Counted from the first letter of the stretch, positions 1 through 12,149 are shown. The stretch is 64,000 nucleotides of DNA from Xestospongia bergquistia (GCA_963965975.1 OZ014413.1:7013501-7077500); one strand, 5' to 3'. Notes: generated from the sequence alone by a model not told the origin. Translations and numbers: made by a program.

Positions 1-1049
1 ATACATATAATTCCTTCTCTGTTGTTGAGACACAAATATGAAATCAATAAAAGGACTATTATCTACCAAAACGTTAAATTATTTTTGAAATGAAAAGCAA
101 TGAATTGAAAATCCTAATATATTTATTGTGTATACCATACTATTTGTACATTAAATAGTGTGTACTACTATAGACTATTTGAAAATGTTATATCATCTCA
201 TATTAAGAATATGCAAGATATTGTTTGAACAACCCTTCCTTATCAGAGTTGTCTATGCTATGTTATCACAATAAAAACATGTGTCATGGTTCTTAATTAC
301 CGTATTGTCATACATTCATAATTAATCATTATAGCCAGCATTAGTATAGTGAATTGTCTGCTTAATTTACTATGCATAATTATGTAAAGATACTACTATA
401 TAACATGTCTGGTATTATGATATATGTTGACTGACATTTTACTATGTTGTGCGCAGCATATTAAATAGCATATGTCTATCTTAACTACATTGACAAAACA
501 GGTAGTAATTAAATAAGTACTTTGGGAAGAGTGTGGATGATTATATAACGTCATTATAGCAATATAACCAAGGTATTGTATTAATACAAACTGCAAGGAG
601 ACATCTGTTCTTATACTATTACTTTAAATAAACAATCTAATTCGCTTGTCCCAAGATCTTCTGAGTGAAGGGACTGTGATAACAGATTATACAAAGGAGA
701 TTAGATGAAACGGTCTCTAACCATGCAATAAAATATACCTTGCTAACTGTTCTCTCTGGAGTCCTGATAATTAGGATGACTATCAGTAAGAACTCCAACT
801 CCCTTGTCAACATTTGAGATTCCTGATATTGGTTATGCAGGTATAAGTAATTTAATTGCATTCCATAGTAAGATTGCTACGTTGTCACGGATACTGAAAA
901 AGGTGTGAACAGTTGTCTATTAGCTTTTTTCATCTTTCACCATCAATTGATAGCTAGATTGACCTTCACACTAATGGATAGCTCAGGGAACATCAGGTAA
1001 TATTCTCTCTACGGATATATATATAATATATATACACATGTATTTATCT
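1..1049. other. AT-rich intergenic sequence, nothing recognised
   Basis: I see no coding signature here. The short open frames on the minus strand (around 396-596 and 637-861) have low-complexity composition and no recognisable motif. A short AT dinucleotide run lies near 1015-1034. I call it non-coding with moderate confidence. Confidence 0.5.
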
Positions 1050-1450
1050 CATTCCAAAGTTGTCCTTTATTTGGTTGCTGTGTATTATAGTTTCCTATTC
1101 TAATCTTGTTTTATGCTATGAAGTTGGTTGCTAGATAACATACTTTAGCAGTGAGATTGTACCTACATCTCTCCCTTTATCTCTTTCTTACTTTGTCCAT
1201 TGTAGTCTTGTTTTTATACTATGAAGTTTATTATTTGTCCTTTATTTGGTTGTTGGGTAATTAATATCATGTACTGTTGCATTGCATTTGTCTCTCTCTG
1301 CCCTTCCCTCCCTCTCTCTTCCTGTTCTTCCCCTTCATTTATCCTTTCCCGTCTGTCCTCCTGTCTCTCTCACTCTCTCTCCTTTGTAGTCTTATTTCAT
1401 ACTATAGACTTTGAATGTTGTCCTTTATTTGTTTTCTAAGTATCTAATAT
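1050..1450. repeat. Imperfect tandem repeat with CT-rich insert
   Basis: The phrase TGTCCTTTATTTG recurs near 1061, 1236 and 1416. It is followed or preceded by related phrases such as TACTATGAAGTT and TCTTGTTTTATACTATG, giving about three degenerate units of 175-180 bp. The second unit contains a pyrimidine-rich tract (about 1290-1385). The open frame at 1221-1439 translates this tract and is not gene-like. Confidence 0.55.
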
Positions 1451-1977
1451 CATGTATGATTAATATCTGGTTCAGCTACTGTCCTAATTAATGGTTCAAC
1501 AATCCATGCTAATTATTGCATGTGATTTTCTGTGATCTGTCAAAAGTCAAAATTGTCAAAATTGAAGGCCAAAACTATTGTGCTCATAATTTTTCATGAA
1601 TACTCTAAAGATTATAAACATAATTATTTATTCATGCTGAAACAGACAGGCAATAAAATTTATATGTAGAAATTAACCAGCTCTACATATAAACTGCATT
1701 CAATACATTTATAATTGATATCATGTAGTATTATATTCTCTAAAAATAACTTCATTTTCTAACGCATAATCTTACAAGTCCTCCTATACAAAAGAGATAT
1801 GATGTTGATAATTTCTTGCATACATCATTGTGGTTAAAGTGGTTCAGCAATTGTAAGTGTTGAAATAACAAAAGTACAACCAGTACTGGACTATGCTACA
1901 CTGTCATTTCTTTAAACCTTTTAAAGACTTTAAAATATCATTTGTAAGTCTAACTGTATAACAATTGTATTTAGCAA

Positions 1978-2650
1978 ATATAAACTTTGGAAAGTTGATC
2001 AGTATTGTAATTGGTTGTTGGGTAATTTATATTTGTATTGATAATCATAATATACACATGACTACTTAAGTCCCAATGTATACATAACAGATACATATTA
2101 GTACTACTGTTTAGGTTGATCTACTGAATAAATAGCTAATGTAAACTTGGGAGCATCAGTATTACTTGTTGGGTAATGTACATTTCTCTAAATAATCGCG
2201 ATTACCCTATGACCACTTATGTTCCAATGTATACGTAGCAGGTACATATTAGTATTACTGTTTAGGTTGCAAGTATGTATAAGTAGAATGTAATAGCTAC
2301 CACCAAAGTGACAGTAACATGAGCTGGAGTATAAAAAATTGTAGAAATGAGAGCAAAGGAGTCATCCAAAAATCTTTAGACAAAGCTTGAGAAGGATGTA
2401 TTAGTATTATTATAGCTGGTCAATTATCAACAGTTTATATTGTTTATTGTATCATTATCATTCATGGAAAAGTTGTAAAAAGTCATACACATTCACAACA
2501 TATAGTCAGTGTTTTATTGTACAGTTGCAAGTTGACAAGTCAAGATCAACAATTAATCATTTAATTATTTTTCATGATTACAATAGGGTATAAGTCTGCT
2601 ACATTAACAAAGTTATTAATTCATCTAAATTAACAATAGGACATGAATGC
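1978..2650. repeat. Flanking repeat block 1 (3' side of the beta-helix gene)
   Basis: This is the first of three related blocks of roughly 0.7-1 kb (others at about 6700-7555 and 7900-8975), all in the same orientation. Each has a 5' part made of sub-repeats with the phrases CCAATGTATACATA, ACTACTGTTTAGGTTG and GCTAATGTAAACTTGGGA. A 3' part follows with GGATGTATTAGTATT, ATAGTCAGTG and TTGTACAGTTGCAAGTTG. Block 1 lies downstream of the intact minus-strand gene. Block 2 lies in the equivalent position next to the truncated gene copy, so the blocks mark an old tandem gene duplication. Confidence 0.8.
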
Positions 2651-2790
2651 TACTACTGTGTGAATGCATTTGTCTTCTTAAAATTAGAAATTATGAGTTT
2701 CTGTAATTTCTAAAATTATTGGTTTTTAAAGTTTATCAGAAATGCACATAATACTGTTTAAGTTCTTATACTGCAAATTATAAACTTGAC

Positions 2791-5700
2791 TTAATCTTGA
2801 AATGCTATCAGAACTTTTCTCATTTCATCATCTTCGTCATCTGATGGGATAACCACATGACCACAATCATGGCTTCTCTCCTTGATGAACTTGCATTTAC
2901 ATTTTTCCCAACATTGACAAATTATAACACCAAAGAAAAGAATAGCAACAACATAGTTGTATGAGGCCATTATATAAGATAACCAGTAATACCTACTACC
3001 AAATACAATAGCTGACAAGAGCTGAATGATCAACATTGCTATACAAAATGAGTCAATGTGGTTTAATCTTGAACTTCGAAATGGTTTGATAGATGTTTGA
3101 ATGAGACATAATATAATAACTGATGTTAGTTGCATAAACAACATTAAGTTAACATTGTATCCTCTGAAGACTGCCCACATCAAATAGACATATACAACAG
3201 TTATCATCCTCACTCCATACCAATAACCTTGTCCTTGTTTGTATGGTCCTTGAAAAGCCTCTAGAAATGGTCGCAAGTACTTGTTAACACATCTCCATCT
3301 CATACAATATCTGCCCAAAGTAACAAATATTATGTAAGGTATAATGTACAACAACAAACTTGTCACAGCTACAGTAAACAGAGCAATATGTTGAGAACTA
3401 GAGAGATAGTTAACATTACCATCACCATACCACACTATTACTGTTCCATCTTGTGCTGTATGAACAGGAACATAAGCTATGATGTCTATACAAGTGATGA
3501 GGACTTTAGAGAAAGAGAGATGAATGAGACTAGCTAAGACTTGAACGGAGTAACTTGCTGTTTTGTTAGAGATTCGAGTTGAGTGTTGACTAAATACTAT
3601 GAATCCAATTACTAAAATCCACAAGTATACTGGATAAATAAATTGCATACCAGTTTTAACAGTTGGTGTCATTCCATTGTACAAACACATTGGAAAACCT
3701 AGATTAAGGTTCATGAGGGATACAAAGACACTAGCACTCTGTACAAACCAATTGCTATTGTTCAAATAGTCAATAGTTGAAACAGAAGTGATATTCATAG
3801 CTACTATAATACCAGCTAATGGTCCTTCTGATATAGTCAGTGGTAGTGCAAGCATTATTACTACCAGTAGCAGACCAGATAGAGTACATGCTACTATTGT
3901 AATTAACCATAGATGAGAACATGGTCTACATTCTGTACTACCAAATACAACACTTAGATTATGTTGACATTGTCCACAGAGTACACCCATCTTACTGGAC
4001 TCACAAATAGAGTGGGGCTCTGTCACATTGATTAGTAGAGTATCAGTCTTACAGTTACCGGGAGGACAAATAGAGGCAAAACCTAAATCACTCCTATTAT
4101 CAGAGAATATATAACCCAACCATTGACCAGAAGAAATAGAAATAGTTGTTGTAGTGATGTTACATATTGTTGTAGGTGAAATAGCTGTGATAAAACTATC
4201 ACACACACACTCATCTCCATTCAACATGAATCCCATTGGACAAGGATATACGTATATATTAGCTAACCAAGACGTTGGATATCCTGGTGTTGCAATATTT
4301 AATACCCCATGTTTGAATTCATTTAGTTTACTGAGGACATTGTAATTGATTTGAGTACATTTATTACCAAAGAGAGGTACAAGTGTTTGTCCTTGCTTTA
4401 AATATAAGATATCTGGAAACAACATTTCTTGTTTAAAGTAATTATGATTTGTGAATGAAGCTATTGCAGGAGAGTAAACAATGTTACCAAAATCATCAAT
4501 GGCACAAAGAGATGTGACTATTGTCTTACCAGGATAAGTTTTAATGATATGATGTAATGTTGAGCAGTGTATGGAAATCGTTCCATTTTTTGTAGGATCA
4601 TAGTGACATGAACATATTTTGACTGGTTGAGAAGAGATTTGTTTTAGGTCATTGTCAAGAGAGTTTGGTGGACCAAAATGTGTGATTGATCTCCAGTCAA
4701 TATAGACTGTTTTAAAATCATTTTGTGAATAGGGGAATAAGCACTTATAAAGAGAAGTGGCATAAATACTATTTCCTGCAAGTCCTGCTGTGTTCCCTTC
4801 AAATTTCAAAGTGATATTTAAATTGTGTAGATCTGTTTTATTACTATTGATTTGTATAGGACATCTACTGTGACCTGGTATAACTCCATTATCAACATAT
4901 ATAGCTCCACCATATAACAAAGCACTATTGTTACAGAATGTGGCAGTCAGTGGTTCTTGGAGAATAAGGAAGGAGTTGTAAAGTTGAATGGCAGCTCCTA
5001 TAGCTGCTTTGTTGTTTTTAAAGGATACATTTCCTATTATATGTAGGTTGCTGTGATATACTGCAATTGTTGGTGAGTTGTTATCTTGAAAATTACTATT
5101 TCCCCTGATAAAGATGTTATTCCAGTTCATTAACGTCAAAGATGGAACTGTAGTATACGCTGTATAACCAAGATGACCTTTACGGCTGAAATATACTTCA
5201 GTATCTTCTAACACAATGGAAATGTTGCTTTTTTTGCAGTTTCGAACTTGATCTGTCACGAATGCGTATAGACCAGAGCCAGATATATAAGCATAATGAT
5301 ATCTATATTTAACTCCTTTTAGGAATATATTAATAGACTTTGCACAGCATAATTCAAAAATGTTGAGATAGATATCTTGACCATACTTTACGTAAGGAAG
5401 CTCTGCAAGATATCCTCCTGTATGAGTCCCAATTGTTACATTATTGAATTCAATTGGTGTCCATTCATTTTTGGTGATTGAGTAACAGTTGTGACATAAT
5501 ATAGAAATAATAGTAATACATCCACCACCAATTTGTTTAGTTGATGGGATAACATATCCATCATATTCATAGGCATCTTTTAGTGAAAATTGAGAATTCA
5601 TCATACCATTATAAAATAATACTAGTAAGAACCCTGTTATTGTTCCACCATTATAGCCAACAGTAGTATTCTTACTTTCAAATTTAGCTGCATAAGACTG

Positions 5701-6516
5701 ATTATACAATACAGTTAACCCACCAGAACCAACTATAGGAAGATTACATATCTTATGTCCTATCAAAGTCAATGGTGGTACATCTGGTATATAATTTATG
5801 TTAAAATAAAGGATTAATTGTGACATCACAATATTAACAGATTCCATATCAGGAGACGTTTGTTGAGTGTCTTTAAATATTACAGCTATGCCACTACCAG
5901 CACAAGCAAAAATACCAGAATCAGTACACTGACTAGCACCAAATCCATATTGAACTTTAACATGCTCCATTAATGATGAGCCAAGAGGATTAAACATTAG
6001 TATAGCATATCCTACATAATGTGCAAAAATCACATGATGTATTGTTATATTGTAACAATGATTAAATACAAGCATAGCTTTCTGTTTATATCCTAAATGT
6101 GGATGTGTATCATTGAAGGATGTCACAGCTGTTTCTGTTATAGTTGCTCCACATCCAATGAACTCCAAATTTTCTAAAGTAATACTTGATATATTGACAA
6201 ACCCAAAACCAGTAGTTGAAGAGGAATTTCCATTTTTTAGACATTTAATTAATGAATTCCTGTCAGTGAGTCCTGTTAATGTAATATTACTGACATTTCC
6301 AATTAAGCAAAAGGTCATATTGTGAAGCACATAGTTCCTTTGTGTCAATTTAAAAACCAAGTTATTTCTTATTGATGCATTACCACTACATAACCAGTAC
6401 CACATTTGATCACTTGTATTAATTGGAACAATATGTGAAGAAAGTGGTTTGGCAGTGGTAAATAGTAAAATAACAATTATAAGTACAAACAATACTGGAA
6501 TATCCAATGATGTCAT
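2791..6516 (-). CDS. Beta-helix / Cys-rich / multi-pass membrane receptor-like protein (1241 aa)
   Basis: Single uninterrupted coding exon. The N-terminus (residues 1-26) is a signal peptide. Residues about 90-620 are rich in N-glycosylation sites and short beta-strand repeats with turns such as GGAIYVDNG and GAAIQLYNS, typical of right-handed parallel beta-helix (pectin-lyase-like) folds. A Cys-rich neck follows (CPMGFMLNGDECVC near residue 755, then GVLCGQCQHN and ECRPCSH). From about residue 870 come roughly nine hydrophobic segments with conserved loops GPLAGIIVAMNI, LNLGFPMCLYNGM, HLSFSKVL and RPFLEAFQGPYKQGQGYWY. The tail is short and acidic (PSDDEDDE). The gene at 12950-16723 shares the whole architecture and 47041-48837 shares the membrane part. 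Predicted location is the plasma membrane; ligand and activity are unknown. I do not recognise a named family. The ATG is chosen because the signal peptide starts there and a splice acceptor lies just upstream. Confidence 0.85.
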   Translation of the reverse strand: MTSLDIPVLFVLIIVILLFTTAKPLSSHIVPINTSDQMWYWLCSGNASIRNNLVFKLTQRNYVLHNMTFCLIGNVSNITLTGLTDRNSLIKCLKNGNSSSTTGFGFVNISSITLENLEFIGCGATITETAVTSFNDTHPHLGYKQKAMLVFNHCYNITIHHVIFAHYVGYAILMFNPLGSSLMEHVKVQYGFGASQCTDSGIFACAGSGIAVIFKDTQQTSPDMESVNIVMSQLILYFNINYIPDVPPLTLIGHKICNLPIVGSGGLTVLYNQSYAAKFESKNTTVGYNGGTITGFLLVLFYNGMMNSQFSLKDAYEYDGYVIPSTKQIGGGCITIISILCHNCYSITKNEWTPIEFNNVTIGTHTGGYLAELPYVKYGQDIYLNIFELCCAKSINIFLKGVKYRYHYAYISGSGLYAFVTDQVRNCKKSNISIVLEDTEVYFSRKGHLGYTAYTTVPSLTLMNWNNIFIRGNSNFQDNNSPTIAVYHSNLHIIGNVSFKNNKAAIGAAIQLYNSFLILQEPLTATFCNNSALLYGGAIYVDNGVIPGHSRCPIQINSNKTDLHNLNITLKFEGNTAGLAGNSIYATSLYKCLFPYSQNDFKTVYIDWRSITHFGPPNSLDNDLKQISSQPVKICSCHYDPTKNGTISIHCSTLHHIIKTYPGKTIVTSLCAIDDFGNIVYSPAIASFTNHNYFKQEMLFPDILYLKQGQTLVPLFGNKCTQINYNVLSKLNEFKHGVLNIATPGYPTSWLANIYVYPCPMGFMLNGDECVCDSFITAISPTTICNITTTTISISSGQWLGYIFSDNRSDLGFASICPPGNCKTDTLLINVTEPHSICESSKMGVLCGQCQHNLSVVFGSTECRPCSHLWLITIVACTLSGLLLVVIMLALPLTISEGPLAGIIVAMNITSVSTIDYLNNSNWFVQSASVFVSLMNLNLGFPMCLYNGMTPTVKTGMQFIYPVYLWILVIGFIVFSQHSTRISNKTASYSVQVLASLIHLSFSKVLITCIDIIAYVPVHTAQDGTVIVWYGDGNVNYLSSSQHIALFTVAVTSLLLYIIPYIIFVTLGRYCMRWRCVNKYLRPFLEAFQGPYKQGQGYWYGVRMITVVYVYLMWAVFRGYNVNLMLFMQLTSVIILCLIQTSIKPFRSSRLNHIDSFCIAMLIIQLLSAIVFGSRYYWLSYIMASYNYVVAILFFGVIICQCWEKCKCKFIKERSHDCGHVVIPSDDEDDEMRKVLIAFQD

Positions 6517-6527
6517 TTCTATAAATC

Positions 6528-6583
6528 CTGTAAGGAGTATAAAATGATATCTATAACTTTAGCTGTATAACAAAAATACTTAC
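6528..6583 (-). other. Probable 5'-UTR intron of the beta-helix gene
   Basis: On the minus strand a consensus donor GTAAGTATT begins at 6583 and an acceptor TTACAG ends at 6528, 11 nt before the ATG. The intron would be 56 nt, matching intron sizes elsewhere in the window. The same donor and acceptor are kept upstream of the truncated copy at 7539-7727, which supports it. Confidence 0.6.
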
Positions 6584-6699
6584 ATAAATGATGACAGAAT
6601 CACAACAATGTACTCTCCAAAGTTCTACAGTGAAGTCAAAATCATTAACTGCTGTATATGTCACGAAGAGTGTATCTAGACAATGAATTGTCTGTAGAT

Positions 6700-7555
6700 A
6701 GTACCACTTAATAAATAGCTATGTAAACTGGTGAATGATTGCTTGGTAATTCCAAATGATCACTTAAGTTCCAGTGTATACATAACAGATAGATACTAGT
6801 TCTACTGTTTAGGTTGATCTACTGAATAAACAGCTAATGTAAACTTGGGAATATAGATCAGTATTAGTTGTTTGGTAACTTATATTTATATTGATATTCC
6901 AAATGATCACTTAAGTTCCAATGTATACATAAAGATACATATTAGTACTACTGTTTAGGTTGATCTACTGAATATAAAAGTAATAATGTAAACTTGGGAG
7001 TATAATTTTGTTGTTGTTGAGTAACTTATATTTGTGTAGATAATCACGATATCCCCATGACCACTTTTGTCCCAATGTATACCTAGCAGGTACATATTCA
7101 TATTACTGTTTAGGTTGCAAGTATGTATAAGTAGAAATGTAATACCTACTACCAAAGTGACAATAAGGTGAGCTGGCATTTTAATAAATGTTAGACATTG
7201 AGAGTGAAAATGCTAAAAAATTTTAGACAAACCTTAGAAGGATGTATTAGTATTGTTATTATAGTTCATTGCTTATCAATAGTTTATAATGCTGTTTGTA
7301 ACATAGTTATCATTCATAGAATAATTGTAAAAAGTGGTACACATTCACAACTTATAGTCAGTGGTTGATTGTACAGTTGCAAGTTGAGAAGTCAAGGCAA
7401 ACAATTAAACAATAAGTATTAATTGTTTTTGATAATGACAATAGGATATTAATCTGCTACATTAAACAAGTATAGACAACATAATGAACTATTAATGTTA
7501 ATGAGAGAGTTATCATTGCAGAATGTACTGAAAGACAACTAGTGCAGAAATATGG
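6700..7555. repeat. Flanking repeat block 2
   Basis: Second block of the family described at 1978-2650. It has two copies of the CCAATGTATACATA...TAAACTTGGGA sub-repeat (about 6755-6850 and 6899-6995), a variant third copy with CCAATGTATACCTAGCAGG (about 7060-7180), then the GGATGTATTAGTATT...TGCAAGTTGAGAAG part. It lies between the promoter side of the intact gene and the remnant gene copy. Sequence 5' of the intact gene therefore equals sequence 3' of the lost one. Confidence 0.8.
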
Positions 7556-7559
7556 CATA

Positions 7560-7727
7560 AATGATATAAAAGTTATTTCTTATTGATGCATTACCACTAC
7601 ATAACCAGTGCCACATTTGATCACTTGTATTAATTGGAACAATATGTGAAGAAAGTGGTTCTGCAGTGGTAAGTAGAGAAATAACAATTATAAGTACAAA
7701 CAATACCGGAATATCCAATGATGTCAT
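7560..7727 (-). pseudogene. 5' remnant of a second copy of the beta-helix gene
   Basis: The first about 52 codons match the start of the gene at 2791-6516 with only a few substitutions: the signal peptide, the phrase SSHIVPINTSDQMW and then CSGNASIRNN. After that the frame runs into unrelated sequence and stops. About 200 bp upstream, including the 5'-UTR intron signals, also match the intact gene. The rest of the coding sequence has been deleted, joining codon 52 directly to the downstream repeat block. It could still direct a transcript from a duplicated promoter, but no functional protein is expected. Confidence 0.88.
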
Positions 7728-7899
7728 TTCTATAAATCCTGTAAAGACTATAAAACGTAACTACAACCGTATAACAAACATACTTACGTAAATGATAACA
7801 GAATCACAACTAAACACTACACAAAGATCTACAGTGAACTCGAAATAATCATTAACTGCTCTACTTGTCAAGAAGAACACATCTAAACAAAGTATAGTC

Positions 7900-8975
7900 T
7901 GTAGATAGTACCATTGAATAAATAGCTAATGTAACCTGGGGAGTATTGGTTGTTGGGTAGTTTATTTCTATATTGATATTTCAAATGATCACTTAAGTTC
8001 CAATGTATACATAACAGATACATATTAGTACTACTGTTTAGGTTGATCTACTGAATAAATAGCTAATGTAAACTTGGGAATGTAAATCAGTATTGGTTGT
8101 TGTGTAATTTATATTTATATTGATATTCCAAATGATCACTCAAGTTCCAATGTATACATAAAGATACACACTAGTAATACTGTTTAGGTTGATCTATTGG
8201 ATAAAAAACTTATAATGTAAACTTGGAAGTATCAGTTCTAGATCTGGTTGTTGAGTAATTTATATTTGTGTAGATAATCATGATATCCCCATGACCACTT
8301 ATGTCCCAATGTATATAATAGTAGGTACATATTAGTATTACTGTTTAGGTTGCAAGTATCTATAAGTAGAAATATAATACTGACCACCAAAGCAATAGTA
8401 ACATGACCTGTCTGTGATGTATAGACTCAGTTATGGTTAATAATTTTATTTGAGTACAAACACATTCGCATATGATATAACACTAACTCAAGACTCCAAA
8501 CAAAGATCCAACAATAACACAACATGAACATTTTATAAAGTATATTGCCTAGATCACTTATGGGACAGGAAGTATACACAATATAATGATATTCATAAGT
8601 ATTACAACACACTAATCAAATAGTAATACAGTACACTGCCATATTATTAATAAATGCTAAATATTGAGAGTGAAAATTTGTTCAAAAGCTTGGAAAGGAT
8701 GTATTAGTATTGTTATAGCTCATCGCTTATCAACAGTTTATAATGCTGATTGTAACATATTTATCATTTGTATTCACAATTTATAGTCAGTGGTTGATTG
8801 TACAGTTGCAAGTTAAGAAGTCAAGGCGTACAATTAATCAATTATGATAATGACAATAGGATATTAATCTGCTACAATAAACAAGTATAGACAACATAAT
8901 GAACTGTTAATGTTAATGACAGAATTATTATAGTAGAATATACTGAAAGATAACTAGTGCAGGAATATGGAAAAA
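7900..8975. repeat. Flanking repeat block 3
   Basis: Third block of the family. Sub-repeats lie at about 7985-8080, 8130-8230 and 8290-8370, interrupted by about 200 bp of unrelated sequence near 8410-8640, then the GGATGTATTAGTATT...ATAGTCAGTGG part with a small deletion. It implies a third ancestral gene unit to the right whose coding part is entirely gone. Confidence 0.75.
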
Positions 8976-10140
8976 TGATGTAGTTACTTATAAGATGATA
9001 CAAATCTATGGTATAGTTAATTGTGCCATGTTGAGAGTAGTCCATAATTTTGTAAGCATATGCTGATCCTCAAACTAATGATATGATAGAATTTTATCCC
9101 ATGTCATAGCTCAGCGTCTCAATTTAGTGAGGTAGCGTCATCATTTTTTGAATTATTCCAGGCTAGATACATTGTGGAATTGCAGCCTCACTACATATAA
9201 AGCTCTCATAATGACTCAGTGTGTAATGGTGTCTGCAATGCTTTTAGCCTTTTGGAGTCTCTTCCTGTTGTGGGACTTGCATGAGTACTGACTCATGAGG
9301 CTATACGACTTTCCAGGTTAGGTAAGTAATGTAACTTGTCCTTCTTCATCATGTGATTGTCATGTGGACAAGATGTTTTAGTTACGGGATAATCGTTTTT
9401 GCCATATGATCACTATCTGATTGAAATACGATTTGTTGGTTCTAATTATTTTATGATTGTACGATAGTGTGTCTTTATTCTCATATTATTAAGAATTGAT
9501 CATATATTTAAACAACAACAGATAATATCGTTGTTAAACTTTTTAAACTATTATCAATTAAATAATTAATTATAGTGTCGTTTGTTCTTAAATGATTTAA
9601 GTGGTGCTTGTAAACTACTTTACCATGTTTTGTGGCATAGATAAATAGACTGTTGTAAATCAAAATTTTTCTTATATGTTTTAAATATTAGTATATTTTG
9701 AGCTCTCTCTCTCTCTTGAGCTCCCCATATACATTGATACGTGACAAACATTTTGCCACAGATTTGATGACAATTTTAGGACTATACTGAGATGTGAAGA
9801 TGAAAAAACTATATATATAATGAATGAATATATTGTGTTAGAATCTGATTTGTTAAAGATAATAAATAAGCTATTGGGAAACGAAGAAGTCCATTAATAA
9901 CTCTATACAAATAAATGAAATATAAAAGATATATACATGTACTTTATTATTTCGTACCGGTTCCTGGGTTATTTGAAGGTGATGGGTTCACTACACTAAT
10001 GACATATTGTAAGAAGATCCACAGAAAGAAGGACTTATGTCACATTCATTTGAAAAACTTTATAAATTTACGCATAAACCTATAAGAAGTCTATTTTACT
10101 ATGATCCATAATTATATCAAAGAAGTACACATTATTACAA
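8976..10140. other. Intergenic sequence, nothing recognised
   Basis: Mostly AT-rich with a slightly GC-richer stretch at about 9080-9320 that I cannot assign. A short CTCTCTCT run sits near 9703-9715. No convincing open frame or RNA gene. Confidence 0.45.
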
Positions 10141-10141
10141 T

Positions 10142-10312
10142 ATTCAGTACCGGGATATGATGCTAGTGGTCATGTTGATCTCTCAGATCAACAAGGTAAA
10201 CAGTGTACATCTCTTGCTATAGGATCTTGTTATGTTTACTACACAAGTTATATTAGGTCTCCAAAGAAAAAAAATGATATGTTTAAAGCACCATTCACTT
10301 TATGAAGTCAGG
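10142..10312 (+). pseudogene. Fragment with an OTU/tegument-like cysteine-protease motif
   Basis: One frame reads SVPGYDASGHVDLSDQQGKQ followed by CTSLAIGSC and stops after about 55 codons. The G-K-Q-C-T-S-x-A pattern resembles the catalytic-Cys region of OTU-like or herpes-tegument-like cysteine proteases carried by some invertebrate mobile elements. This is motif resemblance only; no His/Asp partner is visible. It runs directly into the beta-helix pseudogene fragment that follows. Confidence 0.25.
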
Positions 10313-10319
10313 ACTAAAC

Positions 10320-11230
10320 ACTTCTTCACATCAGTTTCTCAACAATTCTATAGAAAGCTTTATAGAAGGTGCCTACATACAACCTCCATATCAAATACAT
10401 ATATATATCCAGGACAGGAAATTTATTATTATATTTCAACTATTGATGCTCTTTGCAGAAATGTTTATTCTACAGTAATTATTTATTTTGTCAGAAATTG
10501 CTCTTATCGCAACACCAATTCTTCCCAACCTAATTTTTCTAAAAGAACAATACCCTGGTTGTCTTTTAAGAACTGATTACAAAGGCACATATTGTACCGC
10601 CTGTTGTGTTGACTGTATATACAAATGATGAACTCAATATTATAGATGTAGTGATTATGTTTTCCCTATACAAGCTAACATCAAGTTTGCAAAAAAATTC
10701 AATATATATCCATGTCCAATAGGGTTTGATTTTAATAATGTCTTCATTATCCTTACTTTTTTTGTATTTGACTTTCCAACAGAATGGCTGTTTTTTTAAT
10801 TGATTAATTTGTATTTATGTTCTATGGTTTATACAGCCAATATGATACATTGTGTTTAGTATTTTATAGGACTGTAGAATATGGAGGACACTCCCTTTTT
10901 TCTTCTAATTATATGACTCTGATAGTAGTTCTTGGTCTACTGTTACAATATGTTCTTCTACTTCTCTTTGCTAAACACTTAGACCACTAGCATGTACCAA
11001 CAAGTACTTCCAACCTCTTCTAGAAACTATCCATGCTACATTTGAAGAAGGTAAGCAATATTAGTTCATATTGCGTCTTCTCTTTCTATTTGCTTTGTAT
11101 GACATATATGCTAAATATAGAGCTACTGATGTTTATGCTCTTTTTGTAGCAACAAATCTAATGTTGGTAATATTCCTTGTCTTTCAAGCATAAATTAAAG
11201 AATAATTTGAAAGTAAATTAATTAACATTT
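10320..11230 (+). pseudogene. Decayed copy of the 1257-aa beta-helix receptor gene
   Basis: Three separated stretches match the gene at 12950-16723 in order. About 10400-10490 encodes YPGQEIYYYISTIDALCRNV (gene: YPGQKIKIYMASIDSLNRNV). About 10700-10735 keeps the phrase for YPCPIGFDF (gene: HCPLGFVW). About 10990-11190 encodes a CTNKYFQPLLETIHATFEEG-like loop (gene: LNKYIRPLLEAIHAPYKEG) and the next two membrane segments. Frameshifts and stops separate them and the intervening sequence is deleted. Confidence 0.8.
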
Positions 11231-12140
11231 TTAATAGTGGTTTTATAATGGACATAATATTTATACACTTCACTTCTTGACAACAGTCTGGCTTAACTAA
11301 TAAAAGTTCTGATATTGACCTTGTTATAACCAAATGGTCAAATAGTTACAAGGAGCTACTTCTAGTCAAAATATGTATGTAATATTGATGGAATCATATG
11401 ACATTATGTTGTATATCCAATTAATGCTATAATTAATATAATGTATAATATAACATAATCACATGTCATTGAAATATCATGCAATACTTAGTTATTGGCA
11501 TTCCAACTATAGAATAAACCTGTCCTATACTTTACAGAATATGTTAGATCTATTTATTAGTATGCTATGTTTGGTATGCTATGTCCTTTTTTAGGATCCA
11601 GTAGCCCATGTGACGACATAGTTGGGTCATTTAATTGTGCATTGTTGTGCACTGAGCTAATTCATATCCCCAAATTAACTATTATGGCTAAATCTGGATT
11701 CAATTATATTTGATGTATTAACTCCAAATAAAGATTTTACAAGATTAGTCTCCTTACAATATCATGTTAAAAACATTGCATTATATAAGCAAACTCTATT
11801 AACCTTCATTGTATGCTAATGTCTGTTCAGTGTCTCAACTTAATATCCTTTTGCAATGATTTCTTTTGCAGTCCTACAACTCATGATATATACACTTTAA
11901 TTAATATAACTTCACTGTGAAAATTGATACGTTATTTTAACATTTAATTTGTATTGTACATGGCTCAAATATTATGGAATCCAGAAGTTATGTTAACTAC
12001 TCACTCTATGATTTGTTGCTACGTAAAATATTATTCCATACTAACAAACTGTATAAAGAGTAATTCACATGAATTTAAGGTTCTATAGTAATTCTCCAAT
12101 GTAAGCTACAAAGTGGGTTTTTAAAATAACTGAAGAATTT
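11231..12140. other. Intergenic, possibly eroded remnants
   Basis: AT-rich sequence between two decayed copies of the same gene. I could not align any part of it to the coding sequence, so I record it as unassigned. Confidence 0.4.
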
Positions 12141-12149
12141 TTACAATAT

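Noticed and set aside
1221-1439. 72-codon Ser/Leu-rich frame
   Set aside because: It translates a pyrimidine-rich low-complexity tract inside an imperfect tandem repeat.
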